A stretch of DNA of 64,000 nt from NCBI RefSeq assembly GCF_006715045.1, contig NZ_VFML01000001.1, forward strand, positions 5,304,001-5,368,000. Direction: 5' to 3'. Numbering within the stretch: position 1 is the stretch's first letter; the number at the start of each line of letters is the position of its first letter. This DNA comes from Amycolatopsis cihanbeyliensis (GTDB taxonomy: Bacteria; Actinomycetota; Actinomycetes; Mycobacteriales; Pseudonocardiaceae). This document shows, piece after piece, positions 9,251 through 20,266 of this stretch. A program made the translations under genes and the position numbers. The notes under the pieces are model-generated. The model was not told where the DNA came from. It saw only the letters and a program-made list of their open reading frames with translations, and did not search any database.

Positions 9251-10000
9251 TCACGCTGCTGTCGATGGTGCGGGACTGTGCTGTTGTCGGATCTGGTGTG
9301 TGAGTGTGCGTGCTCGGCGTGAGCCGATGCTGAGGTTGCGGCGTAGGGCATCGGCGGAGATGGGGCGTTGGTGTATGCGCCTGTGTTCGGCGTCGAGTCG
9401 GAAGGCTTCGTTCGCCAATGGGTCGCTGAGTGCTTTCTGCCCGCCGTTGTACAGGCCGTTGTCATTGGTTGTGGGTCCGGGCTTGCTGCTGGGCTGGATG
9501 GGGAGAGCTGATACTTCCTCGTCTGGGCTGCTGTTCCAGGTTGCTGGGTGTTGCTGCGGTTCGATCGTGGGCTTCTTGTTCTCGGGTTGGTGGTCGTGCC
9601 GGCGTTTGAGCGCGTGGTTAAGGAGTTCGACGGCCAGTAGTAGTGCCAGTGGTGGGGTGGCGGCCACGGCAATGGCGAGGGGGTTGAGGTGGGGTGCTGA
9701 GGCGATGTTGGCGCATAGCGACAGCGCGATCCCGAGGCTGAAGGCGAGCCAGGCTTTCCATGGACTGGTGGTGTCGCGACGGGATTTCCACAGCTCAATG
9801 GTGGCCGTGGTGAGGAGGCCGTCGACGATAAGGGGCCAGAGGGTCGCGGTGGTTTGGTCGGCGCCAAAACGCAGGGCAAAGTCGTGTCCGTGCTGGTAGG
9901 AGACGTACGCCGCGCCTACGGCGACGAGAAGTGTGCAGGCGCATTGCAGATGCAACGCTCGGTCAGGACGGGGGCTGGAGGTGACCGCTGGGGTGGTCAT
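9251..10000 (-). CDS. SpdB-like membrane protein (DUF2637)
   Basis: The protein has 249 residues, with about four transmembrane helices in the first 135 residues (LLVAVGAAYVSYQHG, LWPLIVDGLLTTATIELW, AWLAFSLGIALSLCANI, LAIAVAATPPLALLLAVELL). A polar Pro/Asn-rich linker and a small helical C-terminal domain ending in an Arg-rich HTH-like segment follow. This is the layout of DUF2637/SpdB spread proteins of actinomycete plasmids and integrative conjugative elements. It overlaps by ATGA the HTH gene upstream. No integrase, replication or transfer gene is visible, so the element looks residual. Confidence 0.75.
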   Translation of the reverse strand: MTTPAVTSSPRPDRALHLQCACTLLVAVGAAYVSYQHGHDFALRFGADQTTATLWPLIVDGLLTTATIELWKSRRDTTSPWKAWLAFSLGIALSLCANIASAPHLNPLAIAVAATPPLALLLAVELLNHALKRRHDHQPENKKPTIEPQQHPATWNSSPDEEVSALPIQPSSKPGPTTNDNGLYNGGQKALSDPLANEAFRLDAEHRRIHQRPISADALRRNLSIGSRRARTLTHQIRQQHSPAPSTAA

Positions 10001-10455
10001 CAGCCCTCACCTGCCTGACGCCGGTCCGGTTGTTGGGTGTTTCGGATGGTGAGGCCGTGTTCGCGTAGCCGACGGCGAATAGTGACGGCGTCGACGCCCA
10101 TGCGCTGACCGATGCGCGGTGGAGTCCACCCCTGGTGGTACAGCTGAACTGCCTCGGTAACTTGTTCGGGGGTGAGGCCGCGTCGGCGCATGGGTACGTG
10201 GTGGCGGCGCAGGATCCGGCAGACGGTGTTGCGGCCGATCTTGAACTGCTCTGCCAGCTCGTAGACGGTTGAGCCGGACAGGTAGCCGGCGATCAGTTGC
10301 TGGATGTGGGCGTCGTCGAGGTGCCGGGCGCGGCCCGGCCGTGGTCGCTTCGGTGTCGGCTGGGGTGGCGTGTCCAGGTCAGGCAGCTTTCGGCGCAGTG
10401 TTTCCAGTGCGCTGACCTGGTCTTTCGGGTTGTAATAAGCTCCCCCAAGGTCCAC
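10000..10455 (-). CDS. Helix-turn-helix DNA-binding protein
   Basis: The protein has 151 residues. Two resolvase/homeodomain-like helix-turn-helix units are visible at about 50-88 ([20 protein letters not shown]...RNTVCRIL) and 95-135 ([20 protein letters not shown]...[12 protein letters not shown]). There is no catalytic recombinase domain. The stop overlaps the start of the SpdB-like gene, so it is probably the small regulator of the same plasmid-derived unit. Confidence 0.7.
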   Translation of the reverse strand: MDLGGAYYNPKDQVSALETLRRKLPDLDTPPQPTPKRPRPGRARHLDDAHIQQLIAGYLSGSTVYELAEQFKIGRNTVCRILRRHHVPMRRRGLTPEQVTEAVQLYHQGWTPPRIGQRMGVDAVTIRRRLREHGLTIRNTQQPDRRQAGEG

Positions 10456-10660
10456 CGAACCCTGTCATTGTGCGAGCCGCTCCTTCCGCGGCCGTTTCCG
10501 CTGGTGAAGCGGGGACGGCCGGCTCGTCCACGCCGTCAGTGCCGATCTTCTCGGCCTCCAGGTACGTGCGTCTTGCGATACTCGCCCGCTGGCGGCGTCA
10601 TAGTCGTTACTTCCAGTAACATGTAATCGATGGCGCCGTCGACCACGGGAGCTATGCGGT

Positions 10661-11550
10661 ATGCGTCTGTCCGCGTTCCGAAACGGCAAGCACGTCTTCA
10701 ACGTGGTCGACCGCGGTCCGGTAGACGGCGAGATCGTCGTTCTGCTTCATGGGTTCCCGCAGACCTCGACCTCGTGGGCTACCGTCGTGAGCGAGCTGCA
10801 CCGCGAGGGTTTCCGTACGCTCACACCGGATCAGCGTGGTTACTCCCCCCGGGCCCGGCCTCGAGGGCGGTGGGCCTACCGGAACAGCGCCCTTGTCGAG
10901 GACGTCGTCGCGCTGCTCACCGAAGTCGGCAGGCCGGTACACCTCGTCGGCCACGACTGGGGCGCGGCGGTCGCGTGGTCGCTGGCCGCGGCCAGGCCCG
11001 ACCTGGTGCGCACACTCACCACGGTGTCCGTGCCACATCCTGGCGCGTTCCTGCGGTCGATGCTCACCAGCAACCAGGCAGCCCGATCCTGGTACATGTT
11101 CGTCTTCCAGATCCCCGTGCTACCGGAACTCATCCTACGCCGCAGCGCACGGCTGACCTCCGCGGTGTTCAGCCGTGCCGGAATGACACCCTCCCAGACC
11201 GCGGTCTCCCGCCGAGAGGTCATCGACACGGAAGCGCTGACCGGTGCGCTGAACTGGTACCGCGGCATGCCGTTCGCCTCCCCGCCGGCCTGCGCCGGAA
11301 GGTCGGCGTACCGACCGTCCACATCTGGAGCGACCAGGACGCCGCCCTGAACCGGCGCGGAGCCGAGCTCACCCGGCACTGGGTGACCGGCGACTTCGAA
11401 CTCGTCGTACTGCCCGGGGTCAGCCACTGGGTGCCGGAAGAAGCGCCGAACGCGATCACCGACGCGGTCGTGCGACTCGCCAGAGGCAACCCCGCGAGCA
11501 CCGGTCCCACCGCTCGATCGGCGGATCGGCGGGTTCCGGGGCGGCCGTGA
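10661..11550 (+). pseudogene. Epoxide-hydrolase-like alpha/beta hydrolase, frameshifted
   Basis: The first about 205 codons encode an alpha/beta hydrolase with HGFPQTSTSW (oxyanion region), DQRGYSPRARP, and HDWGAA holding the nucleophilic Asp typical of epoxide hydrolases and haloalkane dehalogenases. Near 11270-11300 the frame changes. The C-terminal part, with VGVPTVHIWSDQDAAL (acid residue) and PGVSHWVPEEAP (catalytic His), is in another frame and ends at 11550. All three catalytic elements are present but split, so this is a recent pseudogene or a sequencing error. Confidence 0.7.
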
Positions 11551-11595
11551 CGACGACGGCGGCGGCGGTGCTGCGCGCCCGTCCTACCCGGTCGG

Positions 11596-13983
<2,388 letters not shown>

Positions 13984-13985
13984 GC

Positions 13986-14396
13986 TCAGCGGACCTCGAA
14001 GATACGGATCATGTTGCCCGCGGGATCGCGAAAGGCGCAGTCGCGCACGCCGTAGGGCTGATCGGTCGGCTCCTGGACGACCTCGACGTCGCCGGCCTGC
14101 AGCCGCTCGAAGGTGCCGTCGAGGTCGGCGGTGGCCAGGTTGATGCCCGCGTAGGTTCCCTTGGCCATCATCTCGCCGATGGTGCGGCGCTCGTCCTCGG
14201 TGATGCCGGGGTCGACGCCGGGTGGTGTCAGGACGATGGACATGTCCGGCTGGTTGGCGGGGCCGACGGTGATCCAGTGCAGCCCGCCGTACTCGACGTC
14301 GTTGCGGACCTCGAAACCGAGGGCGTCGCGGTAGAAGGCCAGGGAGGCGTCCGGGTCGTCGTGCGGGAGGAAGGCGTGGTGAATGGTGATGTCCAT
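13986..14396 (-). CDS. VOC-family (glyoxalase/bleomycin-resistance fold) protein
   Basis: The protein has 136 residues from ATG 14396; a GTG at 14405 is the alternative start. It shows the paired beta-alpha-beta-beta-beta modules of the vicinal oxygen chelate fold: DPDASLAFYRDALGF opening, HWITVG, then FERLQAGDVEVVQEP and a terminal RDPAGNMIRIFE. It has 2 bp between its stop and the UvrA-like start. The family includes dioxygenases, lyases and drug-binding proteins; the substrate is not readable. Confidence 0.8.
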   Translation of the reverse strand: MDITIHHAFLPHDDPDASLAFYRDALGFEVRNDVEYGGLHWITVGPANQPDMSIVLTPPGVDPGITEDERRTIGEMMAKGTYAGINLATADLDGTFERLQAGDVEVVQEPTDQPYGVRDCAFRDPAGNMIRIFEVR

Positions 14397-14406
14397 GGCG
14401 GTCACT

Positions 14407-14868
14407 CTAAGTGCGCTTCGAGGCCGACGCTTCTCGATTCCTGATCGGTCTGGTCACCTGTTTGGCCACGCACGGCGGCATTCCCGCCGTCGCGCGTGCC
14501 GACTGGCGCTGGTAGGCGCTGGGCGGCATACCCACCAGTTCGGTGAAGCGACTGCTGAAGGTGCCCAGCGAGGAGCAGCCGACCGCGAAACAGGCCTCGG
14601 TGACGTTGAGATCGCCGCGGCGCAGCAGTGTCATCGCGCGCTCGATGCGCCGGGTCATCAGGTAGCTGTACGGCGACTCGCCGTAGGCGCCGCGGAACTG
14701 GCGGCTGAGATGCCCCGCCGACATGTTCACGCCGCGGGCGAGCGCCTCGACGTCCAACGGTTTGGCGTACTCCCGGTCGATCCGGTCGCGAACGCGGCGC
14801 AACCGTGCGAGGTCGCTCAGTCGCTGCGCCGCGGCGGGCTTGCTGGTCACCTCGTGATCGTGCCACAT
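14407..14868 (-). CDS. AraC-family regulator
   Basis: The protein has 153 residues and consists almost only of the double helix-turn-helix AraC domain (about 20-120; ALARGVNMSAGHLSRQFR and LNVTEACFAVGCSSLGTFSSRF). There is no effector domain. It is the first gene of the AraC-VOC-UvrA-like operon, which it probably controls. Confidence 0.85.
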   Translation of the reverse strand: MWHDHEVTSKPAAAQRLSDLARLRRVRDRIDREYAKPLDVEALARGVNMSAGHLSRQFRGAYGESPYSYLMTRRIERAMTLLRRGDLNVTEACFAVGCSSLGTFSSRFTELVGMPPSAYQRQSARATAGMPPCVAKQVTRPIRNREASASKRT

Positions 14869-14922
14869 CCGGCCGGGCGCGCAGCGGAATGAGCGCGCCC
14901 CACCTCGCCACCTCGCCGCCTC

Positions 14923-15849
14923 TCAGGGTGAGGGGAGGAGGGCTGTGGCGGTGGCGGTGATTGTGGACAGTGCGGTGGCGACCACCGGGTGGTCATGGCG
15001 GCCGCGCCGGGTCGCGGCGAGGATGCGGCGGGCGGGGGCGGGTTCGCCGCGCAGCGGGATGCGTACGACGGGCCACTCGTGCAGCCGGGCGAGCCGGGGC
15101 ACGAGGATGATGCCGAAGCCGTGGGCCACCAAGGCTGTTCCGGTGTCCCACTCGTCGGCGTAGTGGGCGATGTTCGGGGTGAAGCCTGCCGCCATGCACG
15201 CGTTCAGTACCAGGTGGTGATAGGTGCTCCCCGGGCGGCCGAGGATCCACGGCTCGTTGGCGGCGTCGGCGAGGGTGACGAGGGGCTGGTGGGTCAGGTG
15301 GTGCTGGTCGGCTACGACCAGGTCCAGCGGGTCGTCGAGTAGCGGTTGCTGCGCGAAGCGTTCGTCTGCCGTGGGTGGTGTGCCTGCGGTACTGATCACC
15401 AGGGCGAGGTCGGCGTCTCCGGCCAGCAGCAGGTCGAAGCAGCGCGTGGGTTCGGCTTCGATCACCCGGACACGTACGTGGGGATAGCGGTCCCGAAGTG
15501 CGGCGGCCGCCGCGGGCAGCAGGTGGGTCGCGGCAGTGGAAAAGCCGCACAGCGTGAACGGGCCGCTGGGTTCGTCGCTCGCCGCGGCGAGCTCGGCGTA
15601 GGCGCGTTCGGCCTGGGCCCGCAGTACCTCGGCATAGCGCAGCACGGTGCGGGCCGCGGTGGTGAGTTGGATACCGCGGCCGGCTTGGGCCACCAGTTCG
15701 ACGCCGAGTTCGTCGGCGAGCTGACGCAGCCGGTAGGACACCGCCGACGGGGTGTAATGCAGCGCCGCCGCCGCGGCGGTGACCGTGCCGTGGTGCGCGA
15801 CCGCCTGCAGCACCGTGAGCTTGGAGTCGAGCATGCGGATATTTTGCAC
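14923..15849 (-). CDS. LysR-family regulator
   Basis: The protein has 308 residues. An N-terminal winged helix (KLTVLQAVAHHGTVTAAAAALHYTPSAVS) is followed by a LysR substrate-binding domain from about 95. It is divergent from the MFS gene at 15908 with only 58 bp between, the usual arrangement for a LysR protein controlling its neighbour. Confidence 0.85.
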   Translation of the reverse strand: MQNIRMLDSKLTVLQAVAHHGTVTAAAAALHYTPSAVSYRLRQLADELGVELVAQAGRGIQLTTAARTVLRYAEVLRAQAERAYAELAAASDEPSGPFTLCGFSTAATHLLPAAAAALRDRYPHVRVRVIEAEPTRCFDLLLAGDADLALVISTAGTPPTADERFAQQPLLDDPLDLVVADQHHLTHQPLVTLADAANEPWILGRPGSTYHHLVLNACMAAGFTPNIAHYADEWDTGTALVAHGFGIILVPRLARLHEWPVVRIPLRGEPAPARRILAATRRGRHDHPVVATALSTITATATALLPSP

Positions 15850-15907
15850 GATCTACTCGAGAAACGTTTGATTCTGTTCATGGTTCGGGGGCGCCAGGCT
15901 GTGTGGC

Positions 15908-17107
15908 GTGATGTTGAGGAAGCGTTCTGGCGCACCTGCCGTGCGCACGGGGATCTACGTCGTGGTCGTGCTCACCGCCGGGGCCTACCTGCCGAGCCCC
16001 CTGTACCCGGGCTATCAGGGGGCCATCGGGTTCAGCGACCTGACCATGACCGTCATCTACGCGACGTTCGCGCTGGTCAGCGCGCCGGCGCTGCTGCTGT
16101 GCGGGTCCGCGTCGGATGCGCTGGGTCCCCGGACGGTCCTGCGAGCCGCCGTCGTGGCCGCCGCGGTCGGCACCGCTTGCTTCGCTGTCGCCTCCGGGAC
16201 GATGTGGCTCGTGGTCGGGCGGGCCGCGCAAGGGATCGCGCTGGGTGCGGCCACCGGAGCGGCGAGTGCGCTGATCGGTCAGCACGCGGGTGGGTCGAAA
16301 GGGGGCGGCGGGACCGTGCCGGCCAGCACGGCATTCGTGGCAGGCACCGCCATCGGTCCGATCGCCGGTGGCCTGCTGGCGCAGTACGCGCCGGCGCCGC
16401 TGGTGCTGCCGTTCGTCCTGCACCTGGTGCTGCTGTGGTTCGGGTGGCGAGCTGTCTCGGCCCTGCCCGCGCCGTCCGCGCCGCGGGCACGGCGATGGAT
16501 CCCCACCCGCCCCCGCGTTCCGGCCGGTGCCCGACCGCTGTTCGCCACCGCCGCGCTGACCGGGTTTCTCGCCTGGGCGGTGGCCGGTCTCTTCCTCTCG
16601 GTCATCCCGGCGCTGCTCGACCGGGCGGCGCACACCAACCTCGCCGTCACCGGCGGTGTGCTGGGTGCCGTGTTGGTGTGTTCCGTGCTGGCGCAACCCG
16701 TCGTGCCTCGGGTCGGTCCCCGGTATGCGCAGCTTGCCGGGCTGGCGGCGCTGTCGGGCAGCGTCGTGGTGCTGGCACTGAGCCTCGGCGGTCGGCCGTC
16801 GCTGACCCTGCTCGCGGCGGTGATCGCCGGCGCGGGGCACGGGCTCGCCTACGGTGGTGCCGTCGCGGCCATGGAGCGCGGCACCCCACCGGACCGGCGC
16901 GGTGCCGTCACCGGTGCGCTGTATCTCGCCTTCTATCTCGGTGCCGGATGCCCGGCCATCGCCATCGGTCTGATCACGCTCGGACATTCCCTGATGACGG
17001 CGACCTTGTGTGTCACCGCCGCTGTCGCCGTGCTCGTGCCGCTGAACGCCGCGGCCGTGGTCTCGGTTCGGCCCGCTGAGCGGCCGTGTCCCCGGCGTTC
17101 CGGCTGA
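15908..17107 (+). CDS. MFS transporter
   Basis: About 399 residues with 12 hydrophobic segments. Between helices 2 and 3 lies the MFS loop (CGSASDALGPRTVLR). The start is GTG 15908 or ATG 15911. It lacks large soluble domains and is most like drug/arabinose-type MFS antiporters. It is divergent from the LysR gene. Export or uptake of an aromatic compound is possible given the PcaB-like gene next to it, but this is not shown. Confidence 0.8.
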   Translation: MMLRKRSGAPAVRTGIYVVVVLTAGAYLPSPLYPGYQGAIGFSDLTMTVIYATFALVSAPALLLCGSASDALGPRTVLRAAVVAAAVGTACFAVASGTMWLVVGRAAQGIALGAATGAASALIGQHAGGSKGGGGTVPASTAFVAGTAIGPIAGGLLAQYAPAPLVLPFVLHLVLLWFGWRAVSALPAPSAPRARRWIPTRPRVPAGARPLFATAALTGFLAWAVAGLFLSVIPALLDRAAHTNLAVTGGVLGAVLVCSVLAQPVVPRVGPRYAQLAGLAALSGSVVVLALSLGGRPSLTLLAAVIAGAGHGLAYGGAVAAMERGTPPDRRGAVTGALYLAFYLGAGCPAIAIGLITLGHSLMTATLCVTAAVAVLVPLNAAAVVSVRPAERPCPRRSG

Positions 17108-17176
17108 TACCGTGCACTCGATCGCCGCCGCGGCCGCGCGAGCCGCCGCCCGGACCCGGCCCATGAGGAGTACCCG

Positions 17177-18562
17177 ATGGCAGTGGACCATGGCCTGCTG
17201 GCCCCCGCCTGGGCCGCGACCGGCTCCGCCGACCTGGTCGACGACCTCGCGGTGTTGCGCGCCATGGTCGAGGTCGAGGTGGCCCTCGCCCGGGCGCAGG
17301 CCGAGCTCGGCGTGGTCCCCGGATCGGCGGTGCGGGCCATCGAGGCGGCCGCCGGTGCGGACACGTTCGACCTTCCGGCGCTGGCCGAGGGGGTGCGGGA
17401 CACCGCCAACCCCGTGGTGGCCTTCGTCGGCCAGTTCACCGCCGCGGTGGCGGAGGTGGACGCCGAAGCGGCCGAGTACGTGCACCGGGGCAGCACCAGC
17501 CAGGACATCCTGGACACCGCGCTGATGCTGGTCTGCCGGTCCGTGCTGGAGCGGGTCGGCGCGGACCTCGAGGACTGCGCGGCCTCCCTCGCCGGGCTCG
17601 CCCGGAGACACCGGGACACCCCGATGGTGGCCCGCACGCTGACGCAGCACGCCGTCCCCACGACCTTCGGCCTCAAGGCGGCCGGATGGCTCAGCGGGGT
17701 CCTCGCGGCCGGTGAGCGGGTCGACGCCGCGCGGCGATCGTTGCCGGTCTCTCTCGGCGGCGCGGGCGGCACCCTCGCCGCCTACGAGCAGTATGCGGTC
17801 CTCCATGGCGTACCGGGCAGCACGGTCGCCCTGCCGGGGGCACTGGCGCGGCGGCTCGGGCTGGCCGAACCCACGCTCCCCTGGCACGGCATGCGCGCAC
17901 CGCTCGCCGATGTCGCGGCGGCGCTGTCCGTGGTCACCGGCACGCTCGGCAAGCTGGCCGCGGACGTGCTTGTGCTCGGCAGGACCGAGGTCGGGGAGGT
18001 AGCCGAACCGACCGAGCCCGGCCGGGGTGCCTCCTCGGCGATGCCGCAGAAGCGCAACCCCGTGTTCGCCACGCTCATCACCACCGCCGCGCGCCAGCTA
18101 CCGCCGCTGGCGCAGGTGCTGTTCCAGTCCATGTCGGCCGAGGACGAGCGGTCCGCGGGCGGCTGGCACGCCGAGTGGCAGCCCCTGCGCGAGGCCCTGC
18201 GCAGCACCGCCGGAGCGTCCCGCAACGCCGCCCTGCTGCTGGACGGCCTGCGGGTGTTCCCGGAGCGGATGGCCGCCAACCTGTCCGCGACCGGCGGGGC
18301 GGTGGTGTCCGAACGCCTGAGCGCGGTGCTGGCAGGCAGGATCGGCAAGGGCCCCGCCAAGCGGCTGCTCACCGAGGCCACCGCCGCGGACGGCCCGCTC
18401 GCCGAGGCCGTGGCCGCCCATCCCGCCCTTGCCGGGCACGAGCTGCCCGCCGAGGAGGTGGCCGCGCTGCTCGATCCGACGGGATACCCCGGGATCGCGG
18501 CGGAGCTGGTGGACCGGGCGCTCGCCGGGTACCGGAGCCGGACGCCGCCCGCGGGCGGGTGA
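17177..18562 (+). CDS. Fumarase/ASL-superfamily lyase, PcaB-like
   Basis: The protein has 461 residues. The superfamily signature SSAMPQKRNP lies near residue 290, with the conserved GSTSQD at about 112 and TLTQHA at about 155. Length and motif spelling match 3-carboxy-cis,cis-muconate cycloisomerase (protocatechuate branch of the beta-ketoadipate pathway) better than adenylosuccinate or argininosuccinate lyase. No other pca gene is near, so the substrate is uncertain. It is transcribed with or after the MFS gene (69 bp gap). Confidence 0.7.
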   Translation: MAVDHGLLAPAWAATGSADLVDDLAVLRAMVEVEVALARAQAELGVVPGSAVRAIEAAAGADTFDLPALAEGVRDTANPVVAFVGQFTAAVAEVDAEAAEYVHRGSTSQDILDTALMLVCRSVLERVGADLEDCAASLAGLARRHRDTPMVARTLTQHAVPTTFGLKAAGWLSGVLAAGERVDAARRSLPVSLGGAGGTLAAYEQYAVLHGVPGSTVALPGALARRLGLAEPTLPWHGMRAPLADVAAALSVVTGTLGKLAADVLVLGRTEVGEVAEPTEPGRGASSAMPQKRNPVFATLITTAARQLPPLAQVLFQSMSAEDERSAGGWHAEWQPLREALRSTAGASRNAALLLDGLRVFPERMAANLSATGGAVVSERLSAVLAGRIGKGPAKRLLTEATAADGPLAEAVAAHPALAGHELPAEEVAALLDPTGYPGIAAELVDRALAGYRSRTPPAGG

Positions 18563-18637
18563 ATTCAAGGCGCGCTCGATTACCGGCTGCTATTCTGGCC
18601 GAGAAGCACAGGGATTACTTCATGGAGGATCGTGCTG

Positions 18638-19060
18638 ATGGCCGGACTTGTCGCCAAGAAAATGGGCATTAAGGAAGGCGCGCGCGCATTTTTCATGAAC
18701 GCGCCCGCCGAGGCGATCGAGGCGGTTGATCCACCCGAAATCTCGGTGGGGTCGAGCCTGGAAGGCGAGTTCGACTACATTCACCTTTTCGTGAAGAGTC
18801 AGGCGGAGCTCGACGACCTCTTTCCCAGGCTCAAGCCGCACCTGGCGCCGAAGGGATCCCTGTGGGTCTCCTGGCCGAAGGGCAGGAAACTGGGGACCGA
18901 TCTCAACCTCAAGATCGTCATCAACATCTGCTACAACCACGGCCTCGCCGAGAGCAAGTGCCTGAGCGTGGACTCGACGTGGACCGCGTTGAAGTTCACC
19001 CACCCCATCAAGGGCAAGGTCTACAACAACAGCTACGGGACGTTGAAGCTCGATCCCTGA
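18638..19060 (+). CDS. DUF3052-like protein
   Basis: The protein has 140 residues. ATG 18638 is preferred over GTG 18632 because GGAGG at 18624-18628 is correctly spaced for it. The sequence LVAKKMGIKEGARAFFMNAP...YIHLFVKSQAEL...SLWVSWPKG matches the short actinobacterial DUF3052 type, which resembles a cofactor-less methyltransferase-like core. A strong terminator follows, so it is transcribed separately from cysD. I take it as flanking the cluster, not as part of it. Confidence 0.7.
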   Translation: MAGLVAKKMGIKEGARAFFMNAPAEAIEAVDPPEISVGSSLEGEFDYIHLFVKSQAELDDLFPRLKPHLAPKGSLWVSWPKGRKLGTDLNLKIVINICYNHGLAESKCLSVDSTWTALKFTHPIKGKVYNNSYGTLKLDP

Positions 19061-19084
19061 GGGCGCCCCGGTAGTGGCGGCCCA

Positions 19085-19117
19085 ACGCCCGCACGGCAGC
19101 CATCGCCGTGCGGGCGT
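19085..19117 (+). terminator. Hairpin terminator after DUF3052-like gene
   Basis: Perfect 13-bp stem (ACGCCCGCACGGC / GCCGTGCGGGCGT) with a 7-base loop, 24 bp after the stop. No clear T-run, as is usual in high-GC actinomycetes. Confidence 0.7.
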
Positions 19118-19166
19118 AGTCGTGTGTGCCCGAATGTCGGCGGGTCACGGGTTGATGCCGACGATG

Positions 19167-19178
19167 TGAGAAATTCAT
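19167..19178 (+). promoter_or_regulatory. TGAG-N3-TTCAT motif upstream of cysD
   Basis: TGAGAAATTCAT lies about 175 bp upstream of cysD in an AT-richer patch. The same TGAG-N3-TTCAT 12-mer occurs at 54873-54884 and 62053-62064, upstream of the two SARP genes. A common regulator binding site is the simplest reading. There is no experimental support. Confidence 0.4.
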
Positions 19179-19351
19179 AAAAACCGAATTCAAGGTTATC
19201 GCGAGCGTGGGTCCAGTCAAATCGGGCACGATCGTCATTGACCGAAACAGGGGGACTTGTCGGCAAGGGCACGCCGTGGCGTCACTTTTCTTTCGGTGCC
19301 GCCGCACTCGGTTGTGCATGCAGTTTTCTTCTTGCCTCGAAGGGTGGATAA

Positions 19352-20266
19352 ATGGTGACGACCACGTACGAGCTCACGCACCTGGGGATGCTCGAAGCGG
19401 AAGCGGTCCACATCTTCCGGGAGGTCGCCGCGACCTTCGAGAAGCCGGCGTTGCTGTTCTCCGGTGGCAAGGACTCCGTGGTGATGCTGCATCTCGCGGC
19501 CAAGGCGTTCTGGCCGGGACCGCTGCCGTTCCCCGTGATGCACGTCGACACCGGCCACAACTTCGACGAGGTGATCGAGTTTCGCGATCGCGCCGTCGAG
19601 CGGTACGGCATCCGGCTGGTCGTCAGCAGCGTGCAGGAGGACATCGACGCCGGTCGGGTGGTCGAGGAGACCGGACCGCGGGCCAGCCGCAACCGGCTGC
19701 AGACCACCGCGCTGCTGCGGGGCATCGCGCAGCACGGGTTCACCGCCGTGTTCGGGGGTGCCCGGCGGGACGAGGAGAAGGCGCGGGCGAAGGAGCGGGT
19801 GTTCAGCTTCCGCGACGAGTTCGGCCAGTGGGATCCGCGTAGCCAGCGCCCCGAGTTGTGGAACCTGTTCAACGGCAGGCACCGCAAGGGGGAGCACATC
19901 AGGGTGTTCCCGCTTTCCAACTGGACCGAGCTGGATGTCTGGCAGTACATCCGGGACGAGGGGATCGAGCTGCCGTCCATCTACTACGCGCACCGCCGCC
20001 CGGTGATCCACCGGGACGGGATGCTGCTGGCGCACACCGGATTCCTCACCCTGCTGGACGGCGAGGAACCGACCGAGACGCTGGTTCGCTTCCGCACCGT
20101 CGGGGACGCCACCTGCACCGGGTGCGTGGAGTCGGGCGCGGCGACGCCGGACGAGGTGGTCGCCGAGATCGCGGCGACCAGGGTCACCGAGCGCGGCGCG
20201 ACCCGCGCGGACGACCGGATTTCCGAAGCGGGTATGGAAGACCGCAAGAAGGAGGGCTACTTCTGA
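19352..20266 (+). CDS. cysD: Sulfate adenylyltransferase small subunit
   Basis: The protein has 304 residues. The PP-loop SGGKDS at 37-42 is the ATP-pyrophosphatase signature, followed by MHVDTGHNF and the long conserved [21 protein letters not shown] segment of CysD. With CysN it makes APS from sulfate and ATP. Its stop overlaps the next start (TGATG). No cysH, cysI or cysJ is present, so this copy seems dedicated to making PAPS for the sulfotransferase at 25694, not to sulfate reduction. Confidence 0.93.
   Translation: MVTTTYELTHLGMLEAEAVHIFREVAATFEKPALLFSGGKDSVVMLHLAAKAFWPGPLPFPVMHVDTGHNFDEVIEFRDRAVERYGIRLVVSSVQEDIDAGRVVEETGPRASRNRLQTTALLRGIAQHGFTAVFGGARRDEEKARAKERVFSFRDEFGQWDPRSQRPELWNLFNGRHRKGEHIRVFPLSNWTELDVWQYIRDEGIELPSIYYAHRRPVIHRDGMLLAHTGFLTLLDGEEPTETLVRFRTVGDATCTGCVESGAATPDEVVAEIAATRVTERGATRADDRISEAGMEDRKKEGYF

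Noticed and set aside
8810..9254. Two leftward short open frames
   Set aside because: No ribosome sites, no recognisable product and stop-interrupted on the other strand; treated as decayed DNA.
15878..17887. Long leftward open frame of about 669 codons opposite the MFS and PcaB-like genes
   Set aside because: It covers two well-supported genes on the other strand and its product is low-complexity Gly/Arg/Gln; an artefact of high GC.
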